Below are positions 1 to 5,783 of a stretch of 5,783 nt of DNA, piece by piece. The stretch lies in assembly GCA_003241175.1 (NCBI GenBank), contig QFOI01000237.1, forward strand, positions 1 through 5,783, read 5' to 3'. Numbering within the stretch: the stretch's first letter is position 1; the number at the start of each line of letters is the position of its first letter. A program made the translations under genes and the position numbers. The notes under the pieces were generated by a model. It saw only the letters and a list, made by a program, of their open reading frames with translations. It had not been told where the DNA came from and made no database searches. This DNA is from Pseudopedobacter saltans. GTDB taxonomy: Bacteria > Bacteroidota > Bacteroidia > Chitinophagales > Chitinophagaceae.

Positions 1-534
1 ATTATTGGCTGGAGTGACTGAAGTGTCTGCTAGATTTAGCGTCTGCCTAGGTGCGGTTGGCATATTGTTTTGATCCGAAGGGATATCCTTTGAAGTTGAA
101 TCTTTGTGTAAGAGACCTTGGTCTTTCAAGTCAACATCACTGTTAATCATGGAGGCAATACTGCTTTTGTCAAAAGCTACTTTCCAATCCCCATTTACTT
201 TTTTGACGGTTACAGTCAGTGGGTTTTGTTGCGATTCGGAACGTACACTGGCTGTTGCAACATCACCATTGATTTTGATATCGCTTATCAAAAACTTTTC
301 ATTGGCTGTTGGTGTAGAATCTCCACTATTGGTCTGTATAATCTGCTGTTGAATTAAATTCAAAAAATCAGCACTTTCGTTTGTCGCATAGAGCTTTGCT
401 GATTGTGGATCCTTGTGGTTCAATGCCGTAAAGAAACTCGTTATTACAGTTTTAATTTTCCCTTTCTCAGAATTGCATGCTGTCAATATCAATAAGGAAA
501 CCACGACAACAACAAATGTGATATTTTTTTTCAT
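1..534 (-). CDS. Lipoprotein with NTF2/DUF4878-like domain (partial, C-terminus beyond left edge)
   Basis: The reading frame is open from an ATG at 534-532 to the window edge, giving 178 residues with no stop. The N-terminus is a clear lipoprotein signal: KK, then a hydrophobic run, then the lipobox LTAC with Cys20 as the predicted lipidated residue. Residues about 24-120 look like a small alpha+beta NTF2-like fold of the DUF4878 kind. An early helix (VITSFFTALNHKD) resembles the usual start of such domains, followed by alternating strands and the typical NGDWKVAF strand at about 113-120. After residue 130 the chain is polar and Ser/Thr/Asp/Pro-rich, probably a disordered tail. The start lies 23 bp after the stop of the C92-type lipoprotein gene, so the two are probably co-transcribed. 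It is likely a periplasm-facing lipid-anchored protein. No catalytic residues are recognisable and the ligand is unknown. The family assignment rests on motif resemblance only. Confidence 0.75.
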   Translation of the reverse strand, partial: MKKNITFVVVVVSLLILTACNSEKGKIKTVITSFFTALNHKDPQSAKLYATNESADFLNLIQQQIIQTNSGDSTPTANEKFLISDIKINGDVATASVRSESQQNPLTVTVKKVNGDWKVAFDKSSIASMINSDVDLKDQGLLHKDSTSKDIPSDQNNMPTAPRQTLNLADTSVTPANN

Positions 535-557
535 AAAAAATAATTGTCCAATATCTG

Positions 558-1199
558 TCAAAAATACCGCAAACGTTTTATTTCGCCACAATCTCTATGT
601 AAAAAGATGCCATCCGGTGCAATATATACTTTTCTGGAAAGTGTATCCAAAGGGAAATAATGTGGTCGTTGCAGTGCTTTTTCTATTGTTTTGGCGACGA
701 ATTCGGTACAATACATTTTATCGTCTGTTTTTAGGTCAAACGACATATCGAACGAAATGCCTTGCCCGTAAAAGTTTTGTGCCTGACGTTGTATTTTAAA
801 AACGGAGGCGCGGTCAAAATTGAACCTGAAAATCCCAAAGCCGCTGTTGTCACGACCGTTGACAAAATAGGAGAGGCGGTCTCGTCTTATCTTTTCGTTA
901 GGATTACTTTCTCCACCAATGGCATGATAGATATAGATAACACCGTTCTCAATACTAGCAATACCCACATGCGAATAGGTTTTGTCTGTAGTATTGAGCT
1001 TCCGTAAAGAAGAACTTGTGAAATCCATACCTGTACGGGTAATAATATCTCCTGTTTGGATAAGTTGTCGAGCCGTGTCACAGCATAAAAGCGCTTTTTG
1101 TTGATTGCGTTTGTAAAATTGCTCATTAGGATGAGAATTGCATCCCAAGAAAACAATCAAAATAACTAAGCTAAAAAACAATCTAAACACGAATGACAT
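558..1199 (-). CDS. Lipoprotein, permuted papain-like / NlpC-P60 hydrolase (C92, YiiX/YebB type)
   Basis: A 213-residue protein with a lipoprotein signal: hydrophobic segment from about residue 8, lipobox FLGC, Cys20. The body carries the signature of circularly permuted NlpC/P60 (YiiX/YebB-like, peptidase family C92) enzymes. In order these are TGDIITR at about 49-55, YSHVGI with the candidate catalytic His77, and YCTEFV with the candidate nucleophile Cys164. The His-before-Cys order is the family hallmark. Related enzymes act as amidases, peptidases or acyl-group hydrolases on cell-wall or lipid-linked substrates; the substrate here cannot be told. Length is normal for the family. I chose the ATG at 1199; a TTG two codons upstream (1205) is also possible and gives 215 residues. 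Only 16 bp separate the start from the terminator hairpin of the upstream gene, so promoter placement is unclear. It is followed after 23 bp by the NTF2-like lipoprotein. Confidence 0.85.
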   Translation of the reverse strand: MSFVFRLFFSLVILIVFLGCNSHPNEQFYKRNQQKALLCCDTARQLIQTGDIITRTGMDFTSSSLRKLNTTDKTYSHVGIASIENGVIYIYHAIGGESNPNEKIRRDRLSYFVNGRDNSGFGIFRFNFDRASVFKIQRQAQNFYGQGISFDMSFDLKTDDKMYCTEFVAKTIEKALQRPHYFPLDTLSRKVYIAPDGIFLHRDCGEIKRLRYF

Positions 1200-1215
1200 A
1201 CGCAATTTTAAATCA

Positions 1216-1245
1216 AAAAAGCCAAAACATCAGTTTTGGCTTTTT
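1216..1245 (-). terminator. Rho-independent terminator after the SRPBCC membrane protein gene
   Basis: A perfect 13-bp stem (1216-1228 pairing with 1233-1245) with core AAAAAGCCAAAAC and a 4-nt loop. On the minus strand it is followed by a T-rich run. It begins 8 nt past the TAA stop of the gene ending at 1254. The stem has A and T tracts on both flanks, so it could work in both directions, but no plus-strand gene uses it. Confidence 0.88.
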
Positions 1246-1253
1246 GAGTGTGG

Positions 1254-2207
1254 TTATTGACGTTTTCCATATTTTGATTCGAGATCTTTTTCGAGGTTAT
1301 TGAAGACGTAATCATGTTCCTGACTAACACCTAATTTTTCCATTGGTTCCCAATAAAACCTAGGCGTTAAAATGGATGTATAAGTTGTAATCCTTGTCAT
1401 TTTGCATTTTTTTTCGCCAACAGTTTCGAAGTAATAAATAGCCTGTTTAAATCCTAACCAATTTCTTCCGATTAGATTATAGTCGATAACGTCCATTTTT
1501 AAGACTTTGCCAGGCTCCAATTTCGTTACTCTTTCAGTGATAGTTCCACCTCCAAAGTCTGCATTACTTAATCGTCCTCCTTTAAAATAACAAGTTCTTA
1601 AGGCACCGACTTCTTCTTTTTCCAATATGCATTTCGTGGGTATGGGTAGATCTAGTTTAAGTAAAATAGGCTTGGTCGCATCCAGAGTATCCACCGATTT
1701 GATGGCATCGTAAACCTCCATTGGATTATAGTTAAATACCTTCTCCGTTTTTACTTCAATAATAGATTCCTTTTCACTTTTTAGAAAATGTTCTGAAGGC
1801 GCTGCAATTAAAAATGGAATTAAAGGCAATATCAATACTTGCAGTTTGTTGCTTTCTTTGATGATTTTATATCTTTTTATAATTCTAGCTATAACATAAC
1901 CTAAAAATATAAATGGTATGATTAATCCAATCGCCATCACTATACATATAACACCTGATAACCCCGGTATATATATGCCTATCAAAAGTATGATAGTGGT
2001 GATAATTGCACCCCATAATGCATATTTTCTTACTTGCATCGTTCCTATTGCGATCCCTAATACAACTGGAAGTAAACCAAATAAGATCCAACTATAATCC
2101 GCAAGACCGAAAAAAAGAAAAGCAATTCCTGTTCCAATAAAAATGGTCGTTACTAGGATGGAAAGGCGAAAGCTGCTATCTTTCCATATAGAGTTTACTT
2201 TTTTCAT
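1254..2207 (-). CDS. Multi-pass membrane protein with C-terminal SRPBCC (START/polyketide-cyclase-like) domain
   Basis: A 317-residue protein of two parts. Residues about 15-137 hold five predicted membrane helices (about 15-34, 37-56, 65-82, 84-108, 122-137). Residues about 145-312 resemble a SRPBCC helix-grip domain: an opening strand and helix (VFNYNPMEVYDAIK), a central ITERVTKLEPGKVLKMDV stretch, a YYFETVGEKKCKMTRITTY strand pair, and a long closing helix (about 292-312). Such domains usually bind hydrophobic ligands or act as lyase/cyclase-like folds. I see no diagnostic catalytic residues. Basic residues at the N-terminus, at VRKY (59-62) and at RIIKRYKIIK (about 108-117) suggest a cytoplasmic N-terminus, which would place the SRPBCC domain on the outer face of the inner membrane if all five helices are real. 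It is the last gene of the regulator-led operon, starting 30 bp after the frameshifted membrane gene, and is closed by a terminator. The function is unknown. Confidence 0.85.
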   Translation of the reverse strand: MKKVNSIWKDSSFRLSILVTTIFIGTGIAFLFFGLADYSWILFGLLPVVLGIAIGTMQVRKYALWGAIITTIILLIGIYIPGLSGVICIVMAIGLIIPFIFLGYVIARIIKRYKIIKESNKLQVLILPLIPFLIAAPSEHFLKSEKESIIEVKTEKVFNYNPMEVYDAIKSVDTLDATKPILLKLDLPIPTKCILEKEEVGALRTCYFKGGRLSNADFGGGTITERVTKLEPGKVLKMDVIDYNLIGRNWLGFKQAIYYFETVGEKKCKMTRITTYTSILTPRFYWEPMEKLGVSQEHDYVFNNLEKDLESKYGKRQ

Positions 2208-2237
2208 GTTTTGGTTAGTATTTATGATGTTAATGGT

Positions 2238-2623
2238 TTATCCCGGTATCACCATAGTGCTTTGTGTTAATCTTTTTTGTTTGGCGACTTTTTTGCCTCT
2301 AAAGAAAAGATACATATTGACGAATAACATAATGCCTAGATAAATGCTGAATCCTCCAACTTTATAACTCAGTTTTTCAATTAGTTCCTGTGTTGTTCCG
2401 TTGTAGAGATTCATCTGTAAAATATATAGTGCGAAACCAATATTTAGCAGATAAAAACCGATACGGAAAAGACTATTGGTGGCTTTTGCTACATCGGGTC
2501 TGTTTTGAAAATATCATTCATGTAAACGAGACTGTTTTTAAATAGGACGTATGCTACATAGTAGGTTAGTGTGATAGCAATAGGTAGGTATATCGCATAA
2601 GCGACAACGGTTAGGTTACTCAT
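2238..2623 (-). pseudogene. Small integral membrane protein gene interrupted by a one-base frameshift
   Basis: Translation from the ATG at 2623 (MSNLTVVAYAIYLP...) runs 44 codons and meets TAG at 2491-2489. The neighbouring frame continues from the same area as DVAKATNSLFRIGFYLLNIG and stops at TAA 2240-2238. Adding one base in the run of three C (coding strand, 2498-2496) joins the halves as ...FKTDPDVAKATN..., a 128-residue protein with about four hydrophobic segments (about 7-28, 51-70, 90-108, plus weaker stretches) and a basic tail (RGKKVAKQKR). The overlap of the two frames covers only about 2489-2513, so the shift is well localised. It starts 10 bp after the preceding gene and resembles it in the stretch around N50 (TNSLFRIGFYLLNIGFAL against NNLLLVAYYLFNMGYAIL), so the two are paralogues. 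No slippery heptamer is visible, so true decay or a sequencing error is likelier than programmed frameshifting. Confidence 0.8.
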
Positions 2624-2633
2624 AAAATAAAAT

Positions 2634-2993
2634 TTAAATATGAATGGATTTTTGTTTGCGTTTGGATAAAAGGTAAATAATAAACATATTGTTATAGTGT
2701 AATAAGGCCAATATCAGTATTAGTAGATCTGATGTTTTCGAAACACTTGATATGACGGTGGCAATATCTTCCACTTGCGGCCAAGAGCTAAACTGCAATA
2801 TAGCGTAGCCCATATTGAAAAGATAGTAGGCAACAAGAAGTAGGTTGTTAGTTGTGTCTACTGATTCTATTTGTCCATTGTATAGTTGAACTATAAATAT
2901 CCTCCCATTTTGATGAAATTTTTTTCCTACCCAAATAATGATATAAATCATTATTACGGAATAGATTAAGTAGGAAAGGATATTGTAGTTCAT
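2634..2993 (-). CDS. Small integral membrane protein, unknown function (paralogue of the next gene)
   Basis: A 119-residue protein with three hydrophobic segments: about 6-23, 48-68 and 88-109. The C-terminal tail is basic (SKRKQKSIHI). No known domain is recognisable. It starts 2 bp after the stop of the GbsR-like regulator gene and ends 10 bp before the next membrane gene, so it is tightly coupled in one operon. The middle helix has a distinctive NNLLLVAYYLFNMGYAIL motif that recurs in the next gene, which points to tandem duplication and perhaps a two-subunit membrane complex; the complex is inference. The location next to a GbsR/MarR-like regulator suggests that expression is controlled by that regulator. 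Confidence 0.82.
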   Translation of the reverse strand: MNYNILSYLIYSVIMIYIIIWVGKKFHQNGRIFIVQLYNGQIESVDTTNNLLLVAYYLFNMGYAILQFSSWPQVEDIATVISSVSKTSDLLILILALLHYNNMFIIYLLSKRKQKSIHI

Positions 2994-2995
2994 GG

Positions 2996-3496
2996 TTAAA
3001 GTATTTGCTTGAAGAGTTTCAGTAGTAAATTATTGGCATTGAAAATTTTATTGGCCAACTCTTCCATTTCATTCGTGAGGTCTTGGATGTCGGTGATTGT
3101 TTTGTGAAATTCCTTACCCTCTTTTGTTTTGTCTGAAACAGTATATGCGGAGATTTCTTTCAAAACGTCCATTACTGGATCCAACTCTTTTTTCTTACGC
3201 ATGATAGCTATTTTCATAGACCATTTCAATGCGTCTTTTTCTGCTACAAAATATTCTTTTCGATCGCCAGCGACTACTTTCTTGTAAACAATTCCGTAAT
3301 CCATCAATTGTCGAATACTTGTATTGGCGTTGCCTCGAGAAATCACTAATTTTTCCATAATGTCATCTGTAGATAATATTTCGTCAGATGACAATAGTAA
3401 TGCATGCACTTGCGCCATGGATTTGCTGATTCCCCATTCGGAACCTAGGGCACCCCAAGTGTCTATGAATTGCTGTTTTGCTTCTTGTAGTTCCAT
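2996..3496 (-). CDS. GbsR/MarR-like winged-helix transcriptional regulator
   Basis: A 166-residue DNA-binding protein of the GbsR type (MarR-like winged helix; members in Bacillus respond to choline/glycine betaine). The opening FIDTWGALGSEWGISKSMAQVHALLL (about 10-35) is characteristic of the group. The recognition-helix region is at about 52-70 (ISRGNANTSIRQLMDYGIV), and the wing at about 71-86 includes GDRKEYF. A long C-terminal helical region (about 130-160) probably dimerises. The length is normal for the family. It is the first gene of the operon, with a good promoter and an inverted repeat directly upstream, so it may well regulate itself and the membrane genes behind it. The signal it senses cannot be told from sequence; betaine is not implied, since no betaine synthesis or transport genes are in view. 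ATG at 3496-3494 is the best start, about 12 nt from the expected transcription start. Confidence 0.9.
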   Translation of the reverse strand: MELQEAKQQFIDTWGALGSEWGISKSMAQVHALLLSSDEILSTDDIMEKLVISRGNANTSIRQLMDYGIVYKKVVAGDRKEYFVAEKDALKWSMKIAIMRKKKELDPVMDVLKEISAYTVSDKTKEGKEFHKTITDIQDLTNEMEELANKIFNANNLLLKLFKQIL

Positions 3497-3515
3497 TTTT
3501 ATTTCTTTCTGATTG

Positions 3516-3546
3516 TAAAGGTAAATTAATATTTCGTATTTTCAAT
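3516..3546 (-). promoter_or_regulatory. Candidate Bacteroidota-type promoter of the GbsR-led operon
   Basis: On the coding strand, ATTG (3546-3543) is separated by 19 nt from TACCTTTA (3523-3516). This matches the known Bacteroidota pattern TTTG-N19-21-TANNTTTG at all but one base in each box. The implied transcription start, a few bases downstream, leaves a leader of about 12 nt before the ATG. There is no strong Shine-Dalgarno sequence, as is common in this phylum. Confidence 0.5.
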
Positions 3547-3560
3547 AATTTCTGAAAATA
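3537..3560. promoter_or_regulatory. Candidate operator: 8-bp inverted repeat over the promoter
   Basis: TATTTTCA (3537-3544) and TGAAAATA (3553-3560) are perfect inverted copies separated by 8 nt, a 24-bp dyad of the size a dimeric winged-helix protein covers. It overlaps the -33 box of the promoter driving the GbsR-like gene, the right place for autorepression. Because the area is very AT-rich, chance occurrence cannot be excluded. Confidence 0.4.
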
Positions 3561-3595
3561 AAATAATTTTGAAAAACTTTGTTGATTGCCAAATA

Positions 3596-3624
3596 AAAAA
3601 GCTAGGGAATATCCCTAGCTTTTT
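3596..3624 (-). terminator. Rho-independent terminator after phoH-family gene
   Basis: A perfect 13-bp stem (3596-3608 with 3612-3624) with core AAAAAGCTAGGGA, a 3-nt loop, and T-rich sequence on the far side. It lies 25 bp past the stop of the PhoH gene and separates it from the promoter of the next operon. Confidence 0.9.
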
Positions 3625-3648
3625 CCATAATTAATCGAAAACGAAATC

Positions 3649-4629
3649 TTATCTATTGTCGTTGAAACGTTCCTCAATCTGATGTTCTTTGTCATAAGCA
3701 CGGATAATCGCTTTAACCAAGCGGTGACGGACAACGTCTTCCTCTGTCAACTCTACATGGCCAATACCATGAATACCTTTCAATATACGAGAAGCTTTTC
3801 CGAGACCACTTTTCATGTTTTTAGGAAGATCCGTTTGTGTAGGATCTCCGGTAATGATTGCCTTTGCATTGGCTCCAATACGTGTTAAAAACATTTTCAA
3901 CTGTAGATCATTGGTATTTTGTGCTTCATCCAATATGATAAAAGCATTGTCCAAGGTACGTCCACGCATGTATGCCAAAGGCGCAATCTCAATGGCACGA
4001 GTAGTCATATAGTAACCTAGTTTGTCGGCAGGAATCATGTCATCCAATGCGTCGTAAAGTGGACGCAAATATGGATCTATCTTTTCTTTCAAGTCTCCCG
4101 GAAGAAAACCCAAACTTTCGCCTGCTTCCACTGCCGGACGAGTCAATATGATCTTTTTTACTGCTTTGTTTTTTAAAGCGCGGACTGCCAACGCAACTGC
4201 TGTATACGTTTTACCTGTTCCTGCAGGTCCTATTGCGAAAACAATGTCGTTTTTGTTGACGGATTCGACCATTTGTTTTTGGTTGGCCGTACGAGCTCGT
4301 ACCGTTTTGCCATTGGGTCCAAAAACCAATATGTCACTTGGGTTACGGTCAACGAAATTGTCCAAAGTTTCGGCATCGTCGCCACCTAAAATTTGTTCGA
4401 AATAGTTGCTACTTAGATCGCCGTTTCGTTCCATGTATTGTACGATCAGGTTGATTTTTTCCTTGGCTGTTTCAATCTGTTCAGGTGCACCGCTCAATTT
4501 TATCTGTGTACCTCGCGACAAGATTTTCAGTAGCGGAAAACGCTTCTTGATCAAGTCCAATTTTTTGTTGTTTGCCCCGAAAAATTCAATCGGATTTACG
4601 GTGTCCAAAGAGATGATTGTGTCTGTCAA
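3649..4629 (-). CDS. PhoH-family ATPase (PhoH-like protein)
   Basis: A 326-residue protein covering the full PhoH-like family. An N-terminal region (about 1-70, including NPIEFFGANNKKLD and ILSRGTQIKLSG) has the KH-like look typical of PhoH-like/PhoL proteins. A linker and the ATPase core follow: Walker A GPAGTGKT (134-141), TRPAVEAGESLGFLPGDLKEK (163-183), Walker B FIILDEAQN (230-238), TGDPTQTDLP (260-269), and a terminal RHRLV (301-305) with arginines likely to act in ATP hydrolysis. All key motifs are intact. Family members are RNA-linked ATPases/helicase-like proteins, often genetically close to ybeY and rRNA maturation, although ybeY is not in this window. The frame has no ATG near the expected N-terminus; TTG at 4629-4627 is the best start, with GGA about 6 nt upstream. 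The gene stands alone, with a candidate promoter upstream and its own terminator. Confidence 0.95.
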   Translation of the reverse strand: MTDTIISLDTVNPIEFFGANNKKLDLIKKRFPLLKILSRGTQIKLSGAPEQIETAKEKINLIVQYMERNGDLSSNYFEQILGGDDAETLDNFVDRNPSDILVFGPNGKTVRARTANQKQMVESVNKNDIVFAIGPAGTGKTYTAVALAVRALKNKAVKKIILTRPAVEAGESLGFLPGDLKEKIDPYLRPLYDALDDMIPADKLGYYMTTRAIEIAPLAYMRGRTLDNAFIILDEAQNTNDLQLKMFLTRIGANAKAIITGDPTQTDLPKNMKSGLGKASRILKGIHGIGHVELTEEDVVRHRLVKAIIRAYDKEHQIEERFNDNR

Positions 4630-4673
4630 TGTTTTCCAATTTAAGTGTGAAATAATTGATTTGATCGCTCTAC

Positions 4674-4681
4674 CAAATTTA
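4674..4681 (-). promoter_or_regulatory. Candidate -7 promoter box for the PhoH gene
   Basis: The coding strand reads TAAATTTG, an exact match to the Bacteroidota TANNTTTG box. It lies about 45 nt upstream of the TTG start, in the only gap between the DUF4349 gene and the PhoH gene. No good TTTG is found at the proper distance upstream (only a T-rich stretch), so the call is moderate. Confidence 0.42.
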
Positions 4682-4766
4682 ATCTTAATTATTCTGAAAA
4701 ACTACTTTTGTTTATGCACAGAATGGGGAAAAAAAACATTGTTAGATGTGTGTTGACTCCTGAAAA

Positions 4767-5657
4767 CTAAATTTTAACAGACTGTCTTCTTTTTCTAAAG
4801 GTTTTCCATCCAAAGAATATAACAATAGCTGCCAATATCAATAACCACAAATGAGCGATGCCAACAATAATGGTTTTGAATAATTCTACGCCTTGTGAAA
4901 GTGCATTTTTCAACTCATAACCAAATGGTGTCTTATAGGCGGTAAACTTATCCGTGTTGGCGATGGTTAATGTTTTGACTAATGGTGCTTCATATATATT
5001 TAGGTTAAGGTCGCAATAGCGAATATTGTAGGCCAATTCTTGATTTTCAGCATTAGCATCACGTTGTTGTTTTCTTAATTCGTGCATTGTCATGACCTTG
5101 TCGATACCTGCCTGATTGGATGCTTTTACTTTTTTGAGATCGTCTATGGTGTTGTCATTGTTCAGATAACTGTTTTGTAACCATTGCATTGTTATATCTT
5201 CTGCTTTACGTGAACTGTTGTCAATGTTTACACCTAGTTGTTCCAATAAAAATATAGTAGTGTCTATGTTTCGCGCTGGTATTTTGAGACTATAACTATT
5301 GCCAACTGAAAGTTTAGTGACCTGCATAGCGGAGTCGTTACTAATGGCGACGGTTTTTTGTTCGCTAATATTGTTTTCTAGTTCTGATGATAGTATAAAT
5401 CCTTTTTGCTGACGTACGATCTGTCTGATTTTTTCTTTCGTTTCTTGTAGTTTCCGTACTTGCATTCTTATGTCTGCAGTTTGTACGTATTGCCTACTGG
5501 AATCCAGAAGAACATCACTATTTGCTTTAGCAGTTGATGATAGTTCCGCATCTATGGTACTTGTACTATCAGCATTTGCGGATTCTTTGGCGTTTTGTTG
5601 ACCGCAAGAGGAGAGTAGTCCTATTAGGACAATGGCCGGGATGATTATCTTTTTCAT
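4767..5657 (-). CDS. DUF4349 lipoprotein with C-terminal membrane helix
   Basis: A 296-residue protein of the DUF4349 type, function unknown. The N-terminus is a lipoprotein signal (KK, hydrophobic segment, lipobox LSSC with Cys18). A polar Ser/Ala/Asp-rich linker (about 20-55) follows. The DUF4349 body opens with QYVQTADIRMQV (about 56-67) and then RQIVRQQKGFILSSELEN. SYSLKIPARNID (about 121-132) forms a strand pair, followed by a long charged helical region that may be coiled coil (about 150-210), and then a strand (YCDLNLNIYE, about 214-223). A single hydrophobic helix at about 262-283 is followed by a basic tail (KTFRKRRQSVK), which by the positive-inside rule lies in the cytoplasm. The protein would thus be tethered to the membrane at both ends, with its bulk outside the cytoplasm. 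It is separated from the PhoH gene by 137 bp and is probably a separate unit. Length and layout are typical of Bacteroidota DUF4349 proteins. Confidence 0.9.
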   Translation of the reverse strand: MKKIIIPAIVLIGLLSSCGQQNAKESANADSTSTIDAELSSTAKANSDVLLDSSRQYVQTADIRMQVRKLQETKEKIRQIVRQQKGFILSSELENNISEQKTVAISNDSAMQVTKLSVGNSYSLKIPARNIDTTIFLLEQLGVNIDNSSRKAEDITMQWLQNSYLNNDNTIDDLKKVKASNQAGIDKVMTMHELRKQQRDANAENQELAYNIRYCDLNLNIYEAPLVKTLTIANTDKFTAYKTPFGYELKNALSQGVELFKTIIVGIAHLWLLILAAIVIFFGWKTFRKRRQSVKI

Positions 5658-5783
5658 GTTGTATGAAGTTGATAGTTTGGGTAATGTTTTTGTTTGTTTT
5701 TTATAAATGAGCGAATTGGCCAGATTCTGCTATTTATCCGAAAAAGTCGTTTTTGTAACCTTTTGAAATTGTTAAATAAACTA
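5658..5783. other. Upstream intergenic region of the DUF4349 gene
   Basis: This 126-bp AT-rich stretch presumably holds the promoter of the DUF4349 gene. I find no convincing TTTG/TANNTTTG pair, no strong hairpin and no coding sequence on either strand. The leader directly before the ATG is rich in A and C on the coding strand, without a Shine-Dalgarno sequence. Confidence 0.5.

Noticed and set aside
104..357. Two overlapping plus-strand open frames
   Set aside because: Both are antisense to the NTF2-like lipoprotein gene, which has a lipobox and domain features on the minus strand.
413..799. Plus-strand open frame of 128 codons
   Set aside because: It lies antisense over the two lipoprotein genes, has no family resemblance or start signals, and its composition fits a shadow of the minus-strand codons.
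1203..1210. TAAAATTG on the minus strand as a -7 promoter box for the C92 lipoprotein gene
   Set aside because: It ends 3 nt before the ATG, which would put the transcription start inside the coding region, and no TTG lies at the proper upstream distance.
2143..2343. Plus-strand open frame rich in hydrophobic residues
   Set aside because: It is the mirror of the end of the frameshifted membrane gene and the start of the SRPBCC membrane gene; hydrophobic codons on the opposite strand explain its look.
2489..2513. Programmed -1 frameshifting to produce the full membrane protein
   Set aside because: No X XXY YYZ slippery heptamer and no obvious downstream stem-loop are seen in the overlap; a one-base deletion explains the data more simply.
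4655..4691. Possible hairpin around the PhoH promoter box
   Set aside because: Only about 5 bp (ATTTG/CAAAT) pair well around a 10-nt loop, which is expected by chance in such AT-rich sequence.
4717..4766. Terminator of the DUF4349 gene near the run of eight T on the minus strand
   Set aside because: The T-run is present but the sequence before it forms only a very short stem, so a hairpin terminator cannot be supported.

Overview
The window reads as a chromosomal segment of a low-GC member of the Bacteroidota, probably a Sphingobacterium/Pedobacter-like genus. The evidence is the AT-rich sequence, promoter elements of the TTG-N19-TANNTTTG type in place of E. coli -35/-10 boxes, weak or absent Shine-Dalgarno sequences, many lipoproteins, and the family mix (Bacteroidota-type PhoH, DUF4349 lipoprotein, GbsR-type regulator). 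The genus is an inference. No sequence here proves it.

Every supported gene lies on the minus strand, so transcription runs right to left. From the right edge: (i) 5783-4767, a DUF4349 lipoprotein with a second, C-terminal membrane anchor. (ii) 4629-3649, a PhoH-family ATPase that starts at TTG, has a perfect TANNTTTG box upstream, and ends in a strong hairpin terminator (3596-3624). (iii) 3546-1216, a self-contained four-gene operon: promoter overlapped by an 8-bp inverted repeat, GbsR/MarR-like regulator, two small paralogous membrane proteins, and a five-helix membrane protein fused to a SRPBCC-like domain, closed by a terminator at 1216-1245. (iv) 1199-1, two lipoproteins in tandem: a permuted NlpC/P60-like (C92/YiiX-type) hydrolase and an NTF2/DUF4878-like lipoprotein cut by the left edge.

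The second small membrane protein (2623-2238) is split by a one-base frameshift. Its two halves were recovered by reading both frames and join into a 128-residue protein resembling its upstream neighbour. The regulator-led operon is the most distinctive content. It looks like a local regulator controlling a membrane module of unknown function. The other genes are cell-envelope housekeeping types and the PhoH ATPase. I see no mobile elements, CRISPR arrays, tRNA or rRNA genes.
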